From contig CALAZZ010000149.1 in NCBI GenBank assembly GCA_937926515.1, positions 1-51,882 of the forward strand: a stretch of DNA of 51,882 bases, written 5' to 3'. This document shows positions 25,869-34,748 of this stretch, piece after piece; the stretch's first letter is position 1, and each line of letters begins with the position of its first letter. The notes under the pieces are model-generated. The model made no database searches and was not told the DNA's origin. It was given only the letters and a program-made list of their open reading frames with translations. A program made the translations under genes and the position numbers. The stretch is from an uncultured Bacteroidales bacterium. Lineage in GTDB: Bacteria > Bacteroidota > Bacteroidia > Bacteroidales > F082.

Positions 25869-26927
25869 ATGAAAACCATTTTAAAGTTATTCGCCGGTAT
25901 ATTGCTCCTTACACTTATATTGTTTGGTGTTTTCCTGTCCTATGTGAGTATGACCTCATATAATCCTGAAGTCATGAAAACCTTAACAACAACAAATCGC
26001 AACTCCAATACCATTAAAGCCGGTGATACGCTTCGTTTCATGAGTTGGAATATCGGTTATGGCGGACTGGGCAGCGAAATGGACTTTTTTTATGACGGCG
26101 GGAGCAAGGTAAGGGCTGATCAAAGCCTTTCCAATAAATATCTTGATGGAATTATCCATTTCATTAGTCAGCATAAACGAATAGATTTCTGGTTGTTGCA
26201 AGAGGTCGATTTTGATGCCAGACGAAGCTACCGCATTAACCAATCATCCCTCATTGCAAATGCATTGTCAGGCTATAACTTTTCGACGGCCATTAATTAC
26301 AAGGTGGCTTATGTTCCGGTACCGGTGAACGAACCTATGGGGAGGGTGAAGGCTGGAATGATGATATTGTCGGCCTTTGCCCCGGAGGTGGAAAACAGGC
26401 ATGCCTACCCCCAAATCAGCAGCTGGCCTGAAAGGCTGTTTTTACTTAACCGATGCTTTACCGAAAGCAGGTTTAAGCTTGAAAACGGAAAGTACCTGGT
26501 TGTGTTCAATACTCATAACTCAGCTTTTGTGGCTGATCAGGATCTGATGAATCGAGAACTCGAAGTGATACGAAAAAGAATGATCGATGAATATGCATCC
26601 GGAAATTATGTGGTTGCCGGTGGCGACTGGAATATGAATCCGCCAAAATTCAAAGCCAATGAGGATTACGGCGGCCATTTCCTGGTGTTTTCGCCCGTAG
26701 CCATTCCTGAAGGATTGTTGCCACAGGATTGGCATGTTGCCTATGACAGTGCCATGCCAACGAATCGCCATCTGGATGAAGCTTACCAAAAAGGGAAAAC
26801 AGGAACGACCACCATTGATTTCTTCATCGTTTCGCCAAATATCCGCTTATTGAGCAAAGCGGTCATTGATCTGGAATTTAAATGTAGTGATCACAATCCG
26901 GTACTGATTGAGATTACCCTGGATTAA
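25869..26927 (+). CDS. membrane-anchored endonuclease/exonuclease/phosphatase-family protein
   Basis: 352 aa with an N-terminal hydrophobic segment (LFAGILLLTLILFGVFLSYV) acting as signal or anchor, then a complete EEP (DNase I-like) fold outside the membrane. Motifs in order: MSWNIGYGG (Asn), LLQEVDFD (metal-binding Glu), FNTHNS, GGDWNMNP (Asp/Asn pair), and the closing SDHNPVLIEI (catalytic Asp-His). All key residues are present, so it is probably an active phosphodiesterase. Substrates in this superfamily range from nucleic acid to sphingomyelin and phosphoinositides, so none is assigned. It stands alone, divergent from the mrp operon. Confidence 0.85.
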   Translation: MKTILKLFAGILLLTLILFGVFLSYVSMTSYNPEVMKTLTTTNRNSNTIKAGDTLRFMSWNIGYGGLGSEMDFFYDGGSKVRADQSLSNKYLDGIIHFISQHKRIDFWLLQEVDFDARRSYRINQSSLIANALSGYNFSTAINYKVAYVPVPVNEPMGRVKAGMMILSAFAPEVENRHAYPQISSWPERLFLLNRCFTESRFKLENGKYLVVFNTHNSAFVADQDLMNRELEVIRKRMIDEYASGNYVVAGGDWNMNPPKFKANEDYGGHFLVFSPVAIPEGLLPQDWHVAYDSAMPTNRHLDEAYQKGKTGTTTIDFFIVSPNIRLLSKAVIDLEFKCSDHNPVLIEITLD

Positions 26928-27215
26928 TAGTGTCATTATTTTGCCGACTGTTTTTCCTGCCGGCGACCATTACCCTCACATCAGGTTCATTCTTAATTTG
27001 TTATTCTTCAATCTGGCATACCGAAAGTTTAACAGTTCATTAACAAAATAATCTGAATAGTATGATTGTTTTAAACAACTATATATCAAGTTTATACAAC
27101 TGAACAAACCAGATCACAGTCTTAAACACCTATTTATATAACAAAATAAAATGAGGAATATGTTGTTTTCAACAGCAACGATGTTTACTTTTAATCAATA
27201 AAAAAATCAACGCCT
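26928..27215. other. intergenic region upstream of the OB-fold/YceI pair
   Basis: 288 bases, strongly AT-rich. A perfect inverted repeat TTGTTT-T-AAACAA lies at 27066-27078, and TACTTTTA near 27187 is a one-mismatch -7 box. I see no coding frame or RNA gene. Confidence 0.35.
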
Positions 27216-27662
27216 ATGAAAAAGAAATGGTTTAAAATCCTCCTTATTTTGGCGGGAATTGGGGTTGTGGCTGCGGTGTTGGGATATATATTTATCTACA
27301 ACAAACCACATCCCAATTATGAGAAAATGAATCCGGACTTTACCTTGACAGCAGCCGTACTTTTTAATGAATATGTCGAAGATAGTGAGGCAGCAGGGCT
27401 TGAATATAACGGCAAGATGGTGGCTGTTGAAGGCGAAGTAACCCTGGTCGAGTCGGTTGATGAGCAAGTGAAAGCATATTTTGTGCTGAGTGAAGGCTTG
27501 TTTGGCAATGAAGGCATAAGGGTTACCATGTTGGAAAACCACTCCGGCCCACTTCTGGATATGCCCCCCGGCAGCTTAATGTCGATCAAAGGCTATGTGA
27601 CGGGTTATAATGGCACTGATGTGATTATGGAGCACGGATCATTAATGCACTCCTATCAATAA
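27216..27662 (+). CDS. membrane-anchored OB-fold protein (tRNA_anti-like)
   Basis: 148 aa with one N-terminal membrane helix (KILLILAGIGVVAAVLGYIFIY) and a periplasmic domain with the strand pattern of an OB-fold (YNGKMVAVEGEVTLVES, GIRVTMLENHSG, GSLMSIKGYVTGYNG), like the putative lipoprotein tRNA_anti-like family of Bacteroidota. It does not act on tRNA as far as is known; the name reflects the fold. It is 18 bases before the YceI gene and probably co-transcribed, which suggests a shared periplasmic binding role. The function is unknown. Confidence 0.72.
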   Translation: MKKKWFKILLILAGIGVVAAVLGYIFIYNKPHPNYEKMNPDFTLTAAVLFNEYVEDSEAAGLEYNGKMVAVEGEVTLVESVDEQVKAYFVLSEGLFGNEGIRVTMLENHSGPLLDMPPGSLMSIKGYVTGYNGTDVIMEHGSLMHSYQ

Positions 27663-27680
27663 CACTAAAAATTAATATTT

Positions 27681-28244
27681 ATGAAAAAGATCATTGGTAT
27701 TTTAACAATTCTGCTAATATTCTCCTATCATCAGGAGGTTCAGGCACAAAGGTATGTCACAAAAGATGGACGCATCACCTTTTTCTCAGAAGCACCTGCA
27801 GAAAACATTGAGGCATTCAACAATCAGGTTAACAGCGCACTGGACATTGGCAGCGGCGATTTTATCTTTCGCGTGCTCATGAAATCATTTCAGTTTGAAA
27901 AAGCTTTGATGCAGGAACATTTTAATGAAAATTACATTGAATCGCACAAACATCCCAATGCCACATTCTCTGGTAAGGTTACCAATTTGGAGGCCATTGA
28001 TTTTGGTACACCCGGAACATACAATGCAGTGGTTTCAGGTGATCTCACTATAAAGGGAATAACGAAATCCATAACTGAAGAAGGCATGTTTGAAGTAAAT
28101 GCTGACGGCACCATCCATGGGCAAGCCACTTTTATGATTGCCATTGCTGACTTTGATATTAAAATCCCCAGAGCGGTAATTAACAATATTGCAGAGGAAA
28201 TAGAAATAAAAGTTGATGTGAAATTGTCCCCATTGAACAATTAG
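27681..28244 (+). CDS. YceI-family periplasmic lipocalin-like protein
   Basis: 187 aa with a cleavable signal peptide (MKKIIGILTILLIFSYHQEVQA, then QRYVTKDG). The rest is a YceI-type beta barrel: ITFFSEAPAENIEAFN, FRVLMKSFQFEKALMQEHFNENYIES, and the alternating strands SGDLTIKGITKSITEEG. YceI barrels bind long isoprenoids or other lipids; some are induced by stress. The ESHKHPNATFSG segment is typical. It is coupled to the OB-fold gene 18 bases upstream. Confidence 0.88.
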   Translation: MKKIIGILTILLIFSYHQEVQAQRYVTKDGRITFFSEAPAENIEAFNNQVNSALDIGSGDFIFRVLMKSFQFEKALMQEHFNENYIESHKHPNATFSGKVTNLEAIDFGTPGTYNAVVSGDLTIKGITKSITEEGMFEVNADGTIHGQATFMIAIADFDIKIPRAVINNIAEEIEIKVDVKLSPLNN

Positions 28245-28281
28245 ATTCGGACGTTGTTTAATTAGTGGTTTTGGTTATACA

Positions 28282-28340
28282 TTCAATTGTCTACTAATTG
28301 AATTTTACAGGCGCTTATGAAAATAGGCGCCTGTTCTCTG
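28282..28340 (+). terminator. tandem hairpins after the YceI gene, candidate terminator
   Basis: A 7-bp AT hairpin TTCAATT/AATTGAA (28282-28288, 28296-28302) followed by TTTTA, then a second hairpin ACAGGCGC/GCGCCTGT (28307-28314, 28327-28334) followed by TCTCTGTTT. They lie 38-90 bases after the YceI stop. The second stem is GC-rich but its T-run is weak. Confidence 0.5.
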
Positions 28341-28421
28341 TTTGAGCACAGATCAAGTCGCCTGTATCCTACAGCCGCAATGTGATTTATTATGGCTTGT
28401 TTGTATCTTAGTCGAAAAAAA

Positions 28422-29303
28422 ATGATACCGATATCTATTGTGCCGCAGGTGGAGGCCCTGCTTGAACATTACACACATCAAACCGGAAGGATTGACGAAT
28501 GCAGGATGTTGGGTGGTGGTTCTATTAATGAAGCTTGCAGAATGACCTATGGTGGAAAGACATTCTTTATTAAGTGGAACCATGCCAACAGTTACCCCAA
28601 GATGTTTCAAACCGAATCCTTAGGCCTGGAGTTGCTTAGGAAAGCCCATTCACTGATTATACCTGAGGTAATAGGAGCAGATGAATCAGGCAATTATTCA
28701 TTTCTTATTCTTGAATATATCCGGCAGGGACCTCCAAATAAGAATTTTTGGATTGAATTTGGCCATAACCTGGCACATATGCATCGAATTTCTGATGAAC
28801 AGTTTGGACTGGCTCATGACAACTACATCGGATCATTGCCTCAATATAACCGGCAAACAGCGGACTGGCCTTCCTTTTTTGTAGAACAACGTCTTGAGCC
28901 ACAACTTAAAATGGCAGCTGAGAATTCACGCTTGGACCAATCATTTCGAGGTGACTTTAAGAAACTTTTTTCAAAAATACATGATTTGTTTCCGGCCGAA
29001 AACCCGGCGCTGCTCCATGGTGATCTTTGGAGCGGCAATTTTTTGTGTAACAGCAGCAGCGAAGCTGTGCTCATTGACCCTGCTGTATATTATGGCCATC
29101 GTGAAATGGATATTGCCATGTCAAAACTGTTTGGTGGTTTTGAACCTGCATTCTATCATGCCTATCATGAAGAATGGCCTCTGGAGCAGGGCTGGCAGGA
29201 GCGTATAGATCTCTGCAACCTTTACCCTTTAATGGTACATGTAAACCTGTTCGGTGGCTCATATCTGATGCAGGTGAGAAATATATTGCGCAAACTGGTT
29301 TGA
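28422..29303 (+). CDS. fructosamine kinase-family protein
   Basis: 293-aa kinase of the aminoglycoside-phosphotransferase-like fold, ordered as GGSINEACRMTYGGKTFFIKWN (nucleotide-binding loop and Lys), EYIRQGPPNKNFW hinge, LLHGDLWSGNFLC (catalytic loop HGDLW..N) and LIDPAVYYGHREMDIAMS (metal-binding Asp). It phosphorylates ketosamines on glycated amines or proteins, allowing their breakdown; bacterial members often act on ribulosamines or erythrulosamines. The ATG at 28422 fits the family start better than one at 28392, which adds ten residues. It is unrelated in function to its neighbour glnS as far as can be seen. Confidence 0.88.
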   Translation: MIPISIVPQVEALLEHYTHQTGRIDECRMLGGGSINEACRMTYGGKTFFIKWNHANSYPKMFQTESLGLELLRKAHSLIIPEVIGADESGNYSFLILEYIRQGPPNKNFWIEFGHNLAHMHRISDEQFGLAHDNYIGSLPQYNRQTADWPSFFVEQRLEPQLKMAAENSRLDQSFRGDFKKLFSKIHDLFPAENPALLHGDLWSGNFLCNSSSEAVLIDPAVYYGHREMDIAMSKLFGGFEPAFYHAYHEEWPLEQGWQERIDLCNLYPLMVHVNLFGGSYLMQVRNILRKLV

Positions 29304-29355
29304 GGATGGTATCCGACTGAGAACGTCTTGATGTTTACACATGAATAATTCTGCC

Positions 29356-29363
29356 TAAATTTG
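29356..29363 (+). promoter_or_regulatory. Bacteroidota-type promoter for glnS
   Basis: TAAATTTG (exact -7 match) lies 38 bases before the glnS ATG. TTTA at 29334-29337 is a near -33 element with an 18-base spacer. Confidence 0.5.
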
Positions 29364-29401
29364 CGCCGTCCAGTTTCAATCAATTAAATACTATTGAACA
29401 A

Positions 29402-31105
29402 ATGAGCCACAGCAGCGAAGATGCGCCATCAAACAACCAGAGAACGCTTAATTTCATTGAAGCTATCATTGAAGAAGACATCAGGAATAACAAAAATGAT
29501 AAACGCGTACATACCCGTTTCCCACCCGAACCAAACGGATACTTGCATATAGGGCATGCCAAATCAATTTGCTTGAATTTCGGACTTGCCGAAAAATACA
29601 ATGGCTTGTGCAACCTCCGTTTTGACGACACAAACCCTACCAAGGAGGAAGTTGAGTATGTTGACTCCATTATGCAGGACATCCATTGGCTGGGTTTTGA
29701 ATGGCATGATAAACCTTATTATGCCTCCGATTATTTTGACCAGCTCTATGAGTGGGCCCAACATATCATCAAAGCCGGAAAAGCATATGTGGATGAGCAA
29801 CCACAGGAACTGATCAGCAAACAGCGTGGAACCCCAACAAGGCCAGGCATAGAAAGTCCCTATCGCGATCGACCAATTGAAGAAAGCCTGGATTTGTTTG
29901 AGCGTATGAAAAATGGTGAATTCGCCAACGGATCTAAGGTGCTTAGGGCAAAAATTGATATGTCGTCACCAAATATGCATATGCGTGACCCTGTGATGTA
30001 CCGGATACTTCATGCTGAGCATCACCGTACAGGTAACAAGTGGTGCATTTACCCCATGTATGATTTTGCGCACGGACAGAGTGATTTTGTCGAGAAAATT
30101 ACGCATTCGGTTTGTACACTGGAGTTTGAGGTGCACCGCCCATTATATGACTGGTTTTTGGACCAGATTGTTACGGGTAGCTACCGGCCTCGTCAGATCG
30201 AATTTGCACGCCTCAACCTTAGTTATACCGTGATGAGTAAGCGCAAGCTGCTTGAGTTGGTTCAAATGGGCATCGTCAGAGGCTGGGACGATCCACGTAT
30301 GCCCACCATTGCCGGGCTGCGCAGGCGTGGATATACCCCTGCCTCCATTCGAGCTTTTGCTGACAGAATTGGGGTTGCCAAGCGTGACAATGTGATTGAT
30401 GTGGGCTTGCTGGAGTTCTCGGTACGCGAAGATCTTAACAAAACAGCTCCTCGGGTGATGGCTGTGCTTGATCCACTCAAGCTGATTATCACCAATTATC
30501 CTGAAGGCCAAACAGAAGAAATGGAACTCATTAACAATCCGGAAAACCCGGAGGCAGGGAGTCGTACCGTTCCGTTTGGCAGGGAAATTTTTATTGAAAA
30601 GGATGATTTCATGATCGACCCACCAAAAAAATTCTTCAGACTGGGACCCGGACGTCAGGTCAGGCTCAAAGGCGCTTATGTCATCCAATGCGATGATTTT
30701 GAAACCGATGAAAATGGAGAGGTGAAAACAGTTTACTGTACTTATTTGCCAGATACCAAAAGTGGCTCAGGCTCCAACCAACCCAGGATAAAAGGCACCC
30801 TGCACTGGGTTGAGGCTACACATGCCATAGAGGCCGAAGTGCGGCTGTACGACCGCTTATTCTCAGATGAAGACCCTGCCGGACACAAGGATATTGATTT
30901 CAAGGAATTTTTGAATCCGCAATCACTAAAAACCCTTAACAATTGTCGGTTGGAACCCATGTTAAGGAATGTGGTTCAAGGTGATAGATTCCAGTTTCAA
31001 CGAATAGGATATTTTTGTGTGGATCAAGATAGCAGTCCAAACAGACCTGTATTTAATCGCACCGTACCCCTCAGGGATACCTGGGCAAAAGAACAGCATA
31101 AATAA
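29402..31105 (+). CDS. glnS: glutaminyl-tRNA synthetase
   Basis: 567-aa class I aminoacyl-tRNA synthetase charging tRNA-Gln directly. The HIGH motif is in PPEPNGYLHIGHAKS and the KMSKS-equivalent is VMSKRKL. The Rossmann fold with the acceptor-binding insertion runs to about residue 340, and the C-terminal part (PRVMAVLDPLKLII to the end) is the two-barrel anticodon-binding region. It is full length compared with E. coli GlnRS (about 550 aa). This gene means the organism need not rely on GatCAB for Gln-tRNA-Gln. No tRNA gene is nearby. Confidence 0.97.
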   Translation: MSHSSEDAPSNNQRTLNFIEAIIEEDIRNNKNDKRVHTRFPPEPNGYLHIGHAKSICLNFGLAEKYNGLCNLRFDDTNPTKEEVEYVDSIMQDIHWLGFEWHDKPYYASDYFDQLYEWAQHIIKAGKAYVDEQPQELISKQRGTPTRPGIESPYRDRPIEESLDLFERMKNGEFANGSKVLRAKIDMSSPNMHMRDPVMYRILHAEHHRTGNKWCIYPMYDFAHGQSDFVEKITHSVCTLEFEVHRPLYDWFLDQIVTGSYRPRQIEFARLNLSYTVMSKRKLLELVQMGIVRGWDDPRMPTIAGLRRRGYTPASIRAFADRIGVAKRDNVIDVGLLEFSVREDLNKTAPRVMAVLDPLKLIITNYPEGQTEEMELINNPENPEAGSRTVPFGREIFIEKDDFMIDPPKKFFRLGPGRQVRLKGAYVIQCDDFETDENGEVKTVYCTYLPDTKSGSGSNQPRIKGTLHWVEATHAIEAEVRLYDRLFSDEDPAGHKDIDFKEFLNPQSLKTLNNCRLEPMLRNVVQGDRFQFQRIGYFCVDQDSSPNRPVFNRTVPLRDTWAKEQHK

Positions 31106-31228
31106 GTTCGGTATATAGCAGTTGTGCGTTCCAGCATAAGCTATTTTGACTGCATGGCTTGATCCAAATAGAGGCAAATAAAATTCCAATCCAACCCAAT
31201 TAGGCTCTGTTTGCAACCCTGATTGTTG

Positions 31229-31236
31229 TATCTTTG
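31229..31236 (+). promoter_or_regulatory. Bacteroidota-type -7 promoter box for the PEP/pyruvate-binding gene
   Basis: TATCTTTG, exact TAnnTTTG, 22 bases before the ATG at 31259. A TTTG at 31210-31213 has a 15-base spacer, shorter than usual. Confidence 0.45.
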
Positions 31237-31258
31237 TTTATGCCCAAACTATGACAAT

Positions 31259-34200
31259 ATGACTGCCGGAGAAAACATTGGAGGACCCTTTCATCAATTA
31301 CGTGCTGAAACGCTGGAGCGCCTCAAAGAGCTCGCCACACTCAATAAAACGAATCAGATTATTCGTGAGAAAAAATCAATTGAGGAAACACTGAAGCATA
31401 TTTGCATGATCCTTCCTGATGGGTGGCAGTACCCTGCCTTCACAGGAGCGCGGATCATTTTTAAAGATGAGATATACCTCTCTCCAAATTTTGAGTTGAC
31501 GCCCTGGATCCAATATCAGGATTTTGAGACCATTGAAGGCGACAAAGGTTCCATTGAGGTCTGTTACACCAAGAAATTTCCGGAACGAGACGAAGGGCCA
31601 TTCCTTGAAGAAGAGCGTGACCTGCTGTTGAACCTGGCCAGCATGATCAGTGGCTACCTCAATGCACAGAAAGCAAAGGCCATCATAGGTAGAAAAGAAC
31701 CTGTGAAAGAACCTGCTCCAAAGTTTCCCCCGGCCATCCATAGCAGGCAACTGCTGCAAAAATTCCTGAATAAGAACAATTCTGACAGGGACATCTACCA
31801 CGATCTGATGACTTTTAAGGTGAAGGAGATCTTGTTGATTTCCAACTTATATGATGCCTATTCCATTGAGCGTGAAGGACGTTTTTCGGAGCATGTACTA
31901 GGTCATTATCACCAACTTAACCTGACAGCGGTGCCACGTATTACAGGTGTTACAACAGCGGATGAGGCCTTTGAACTGCTGCGCTCAAAACACGTTGACC
32001 TGATCATATTCATGGTAAGTGTTGATAGGAAAACACCAACCGAGCTGAGTCGAAAGATTAAAAAGGAATTTCCCTATATCCCGATTTATTTTCTGCTAAA
32101 CAGCAATGCTGAATTGGCTAATTTCATGAGCGAAAGCAAGTCAGTTTTATCGATAGACCGTATATTCAGCTGGAATGGTGATTCAAACGTGTTTTTTTCG
32201 ATGATAAAAATGGTGGAAGATCGCATCAATGTTGACAATGATACACAGATAGGAATGGTGCGAGTGATCCTGCTTGTTGAGGACTCGCCAAAATACTACT
32301 CGCGTTATTTGCCAATGCTTTACAAAATTGTGATGGAACAAACCCGTCGCATCATCGAAGATGTGAGTACGGACGAATTGTATAAGGTATTGCGTATGCG
32401 CGCCCGTCCTAAAATTCTTTTAGCCAGCACTTTTGAGGAGGCAACAAAAATCCTTAAGGATTACAAGGAATACATGCTTTGTCTGATCTCTGATGTGAAA
32501 TTTGAACGCAACGGCAAGCTTGATGAAAATGCTGGTGTTGACCTGGTTAGCTTTGCCAAGAACCTGATCAGTGAGCTTCCGACCATCATTCAGTCATCCG
32601 ACCCCGAGAATGCACAGATCGCTTACAGATATAAATCCACTTTTATAGACAAGAACAGTGAAACCTTGTCACAGGATTTTCAAAGTTTTATCACACATTA
32701 TTTGGGGTTTGGAAATTTCATTTATCGCGATAAATACGGGCGTCAAATTGCACAGGCAAGGACCTTAAAGGAATTTGAAGCACAACTGAAGACCATCCCA
32801 TCTGAATCGCTCGTATATCATGCACGCCGAAATCATTTTTCACTTTGGCTGATGGCCAGGGGAGAGATCAGGGTTGCGAAAATAATCAATCCTAAAAAAG
32901 TAACAGATTACGAAAGCCCCGAGGTTTTGCGTGATGAGCTCATTAAAATGATTCAGGAGTTCAGGAATGAACAGAATACCGGCAAAATTATCCCATTTGA
33001 GGAGCAGGCCATCAGCGATGAAAAAAACATTGTAAGCCTGGCTGATGGATCACTGGGAGGCAAGGGTAGGGGGCTCGCTTTCATCAGCTTACTTATCAAT
33101 AACTATGACTTCTCACAACACATACCCGAAATAAATATCCGCACACCTAAAACTTCCCTGATTGGAACAGAGGAATTTCAGCTGTTTATTGAACGCAACA
33201 GCCTTCATGAATTATCAGTTAAGGAATCCAATTACGATTACATCAAGAAAGCCTTCATCAAGGGAAACTTGACTCCCACACTGATCAGACGGTTGAAAAC
33301 ACTGCTTCAGATCATTACAAAACCACTTGCTGTTCGTTCCTCAGGCTTGTTCGAGGATAGCCTGGCACAGCCGTTTGCAGGCATCTTCGAAACTTATGTG
33401 TTACCCAATAATCACCCCGAAATTGAAGTGCGTCTGCAACAACTGGAGGATGCCATTAAATTGGTATTTGCATCCGTGTATTCTGAGGTAGCACGAGGTT
33501 ATGTAAAGGCCATCAATTATCAGATAGAAGAAGAGAAGATGGCTGTTGTGATCCAGGAATTGGTCGGCAAGCAACACGAAAACTACTATTATCCGCATGT
33601 AAGTGGGGTGGCGCAATCATATAATTATTATCCTTTCGGACATATGCAGCCCGAAGAAGGTTATGCCATTGCAGCATTAGGTCTTGGTAAGTATGTTGTT
33701 GAAGGCAATAAAGCCTACCGCTTTTCACCAAAATATCCAACACTCGATATCAACACCCCAAAGGACCAATTTAAAAATTCGCAGGTGAACTTTTTAGCGG
33801 TCGACCTAAACCGTACCGAGCCAAATCTACTTGAAGGAGATATGGCCGGCCTGACCAGGCTGGATATTGCAGATGCCGAGCGTCATGGTACCTTACGCCA
33901 TTGTGCCTCAGTGTATAACGCTGATAGCAACACCATCTATCCCGGTATTAGCAAACCAGGCCCCAGGATCATTAATTTTGCCAATATTTTGAAATACAAC
34001 TATACCCCCCTGGCTAAAACCATTGAGGTGGTGTTGGATGTGGTCAAAGAAGCCTTGGGTTCAGCTGTTGAAATTGAGTATGCGCTTGATCTGGATCGTG
34101 ACAGTAAAGGCAAATGTTCCTTCTATCTGCTTCAGATCAAACCCCTGCTGGGAAGCACCGAAGATTATGTGGTGGAAATGGACAAAATTAAACAGGAAGA

Positions 34201-34717
34201 TATTGTCTTGTATTCAAACAAATGCATGGGCAATGGATTGATCCCCAATATCAGGGATATTATATTTATTGATCCTGCAAAATTTGATAAAAAATACACC
34301 GAAGAAATGGCTGCTGACATTGCCACACTGAATGCTAAAATGATGGCAGAGGCAAAACCGTATATCCTCATCGGTCCAGGCCGTTGGGGCACACGCGACA
34401 AATGGATCGGCATTCCTGTGAACTGGCCGCAGATAAGCAAGGCCAAAGTAATTGTTGAAACCAGCCTGGATGATTTTCCACTTGATGCTTCATCGGGATC
34501 GCATTTTTTCCATAATGTCACCTCGATGAATGTGGGTTATTTTACCATACAGCCCGAATTGCAAACCGGCTTTATAAATTGGGATATACTTAATAAACAA
34601 CATATTGTTAACGAAACAAGATTCTTTAAACACATTCAGTTTGCAGATTCACTGAGTGTGCGTATGGATGGGAAAAAAAGCATTTCGGTGATCACCATGA
34701 ACAACGCCAAGGCTTAA
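31259..34717 (+). CDS. GAF-REC-REC-PEP/pyruvate-binding (PPDK_N) protein
   Basis: 1152 aa from the ATG at 31259; a TTG at 31223 would overlap the promoter box. Residues about 25-135 form a GAF-like sensor domain (WQYPAFTGARIIF, GPFLEEERDLL). About 180-320 is a degenerate receiver-like domain (KEILLISN, VDLIIFMVSVD). About 335-480 is a second receiver with its acid pocket intact (LLVEDSP, Glu341/Asp342) and Asp412 in LISDVKF as phosphoacceptor, with an insertion of about 25 residues between them. The C-terminal half is the ATP/PEP-binding domain of PEP synthase and pyruvate phosphate dikinase (LGGKGRGLAF, AVRSSGLFEDSLAQPFAGIFETYV). The swivelling His domain and the PEP-utiliser barrel are absent, so it cannot be a complete PEP synthase. 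A signalling or phosphotransfer role is likely. Confidence 0.85.
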   Translation: MTAGENIGGPFHQLRAETLERLKELATLNKTNQIIREKKSIEETLKHICMILPDGWQYPAFTGARIIFKDEIYLSPNFELTPWIQYQDFETIEGDKGSIEVCYTKKFPERDEGPFLEEERDLLLNLASMISGYLNAQKAKAIIGRKEPVKEPAPKFPPAIHSRQLLQKFLNKNNSDRDIYHDLMTFKVKEILLISNLYDAYSIEREGRFSEHVLGHYHQLNLTAVPRITGVTTADEAFELLRSKHVDLIIFMVSVDRKTPTELSRKIKKEFPYIPIYFLLNSNAELANFMSESKSVLSIDRIFSWNGDSNVFFSMIKMVEDRINVDNDTQIGMVRVILLVEDSPKYYSRYLPMLYKIVMEQTRRIIEDVSTDELYKVLRMRARPKILLASTFEEATKILKDYKEYMLCLISDVKFERNGKLDENAGVDLVSFAKNLISELPTIIQSSDPENAQIAYRYKSTFIDKNSETLSQDFQSFITHYLGFGNFIYRDKYGRQIAQARTLKEFEAQLKTIPSESLVYHARRNHFSLWLMARGEIRVAKIINPKKVTDYESPEVLRDELIKMIQEFRNEQNTGKIIPFEEQAISDEKNIVSLADGSLGGKGRGLAFISLLINNYDFSQHIPEINIRTPKTSLIGTEEFQLFIERNSLHELSVKESNYDYIKKAFIKGNLTPTLIRRLKTLLQIITKPLAVRSSGLFEDSLAQPFAGIFETYVLPNNHPEIEVRLQQLEDAIKLVFASVYSEVARGYVKAINYQIEEEKMAVVIQELVGKQHENYYYPHVSGVAQSYNYYPFGHMQPEEGYAIAALGLGKYVVEGNKAYRFSPKYPTLDINTPKDQFKNSQVNFLAVDLNRTEPNLLEGDMAGLTRLDIADAERHGTLRHCASVYNADSNTIYPGISKPGPRIINFANILKYNYTPLAKTIEVVLDVVKEALGSAVEIEYALDLDRDSKGKCSFYLLQIKPLLGSTEDYVVEMDKIKQEDIVLYSNKCMGNGLIPNIRDIIFIDPAKFDKKYTEEMAADIATLNAKMMAEAKPYILIGPGRWGTRDKWIGIPVNWPQISKAKVIVETSLDDFPLDASSGSHFFHNVTSMNVGYFTIQPELQTGFINWDILNKQHIVNETRFFKHIQFADSLSVRMDGKKSISVITMNNAKA

Positions 34718-34748
34718 ATCCGTATTTTCGCGCTCTGTAATTGTAATT

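Noticed and set aside
28422..29303. Fructosamine-kinase-like gene as the missing methylthioribose kinase (mtnK) for the mtnA operon
   Set aside because: The fold is shared, but the HGDLWSGN and DPAVYYGHREMD motifs are those of fructosamine kinases, and it lies 15 kb away.
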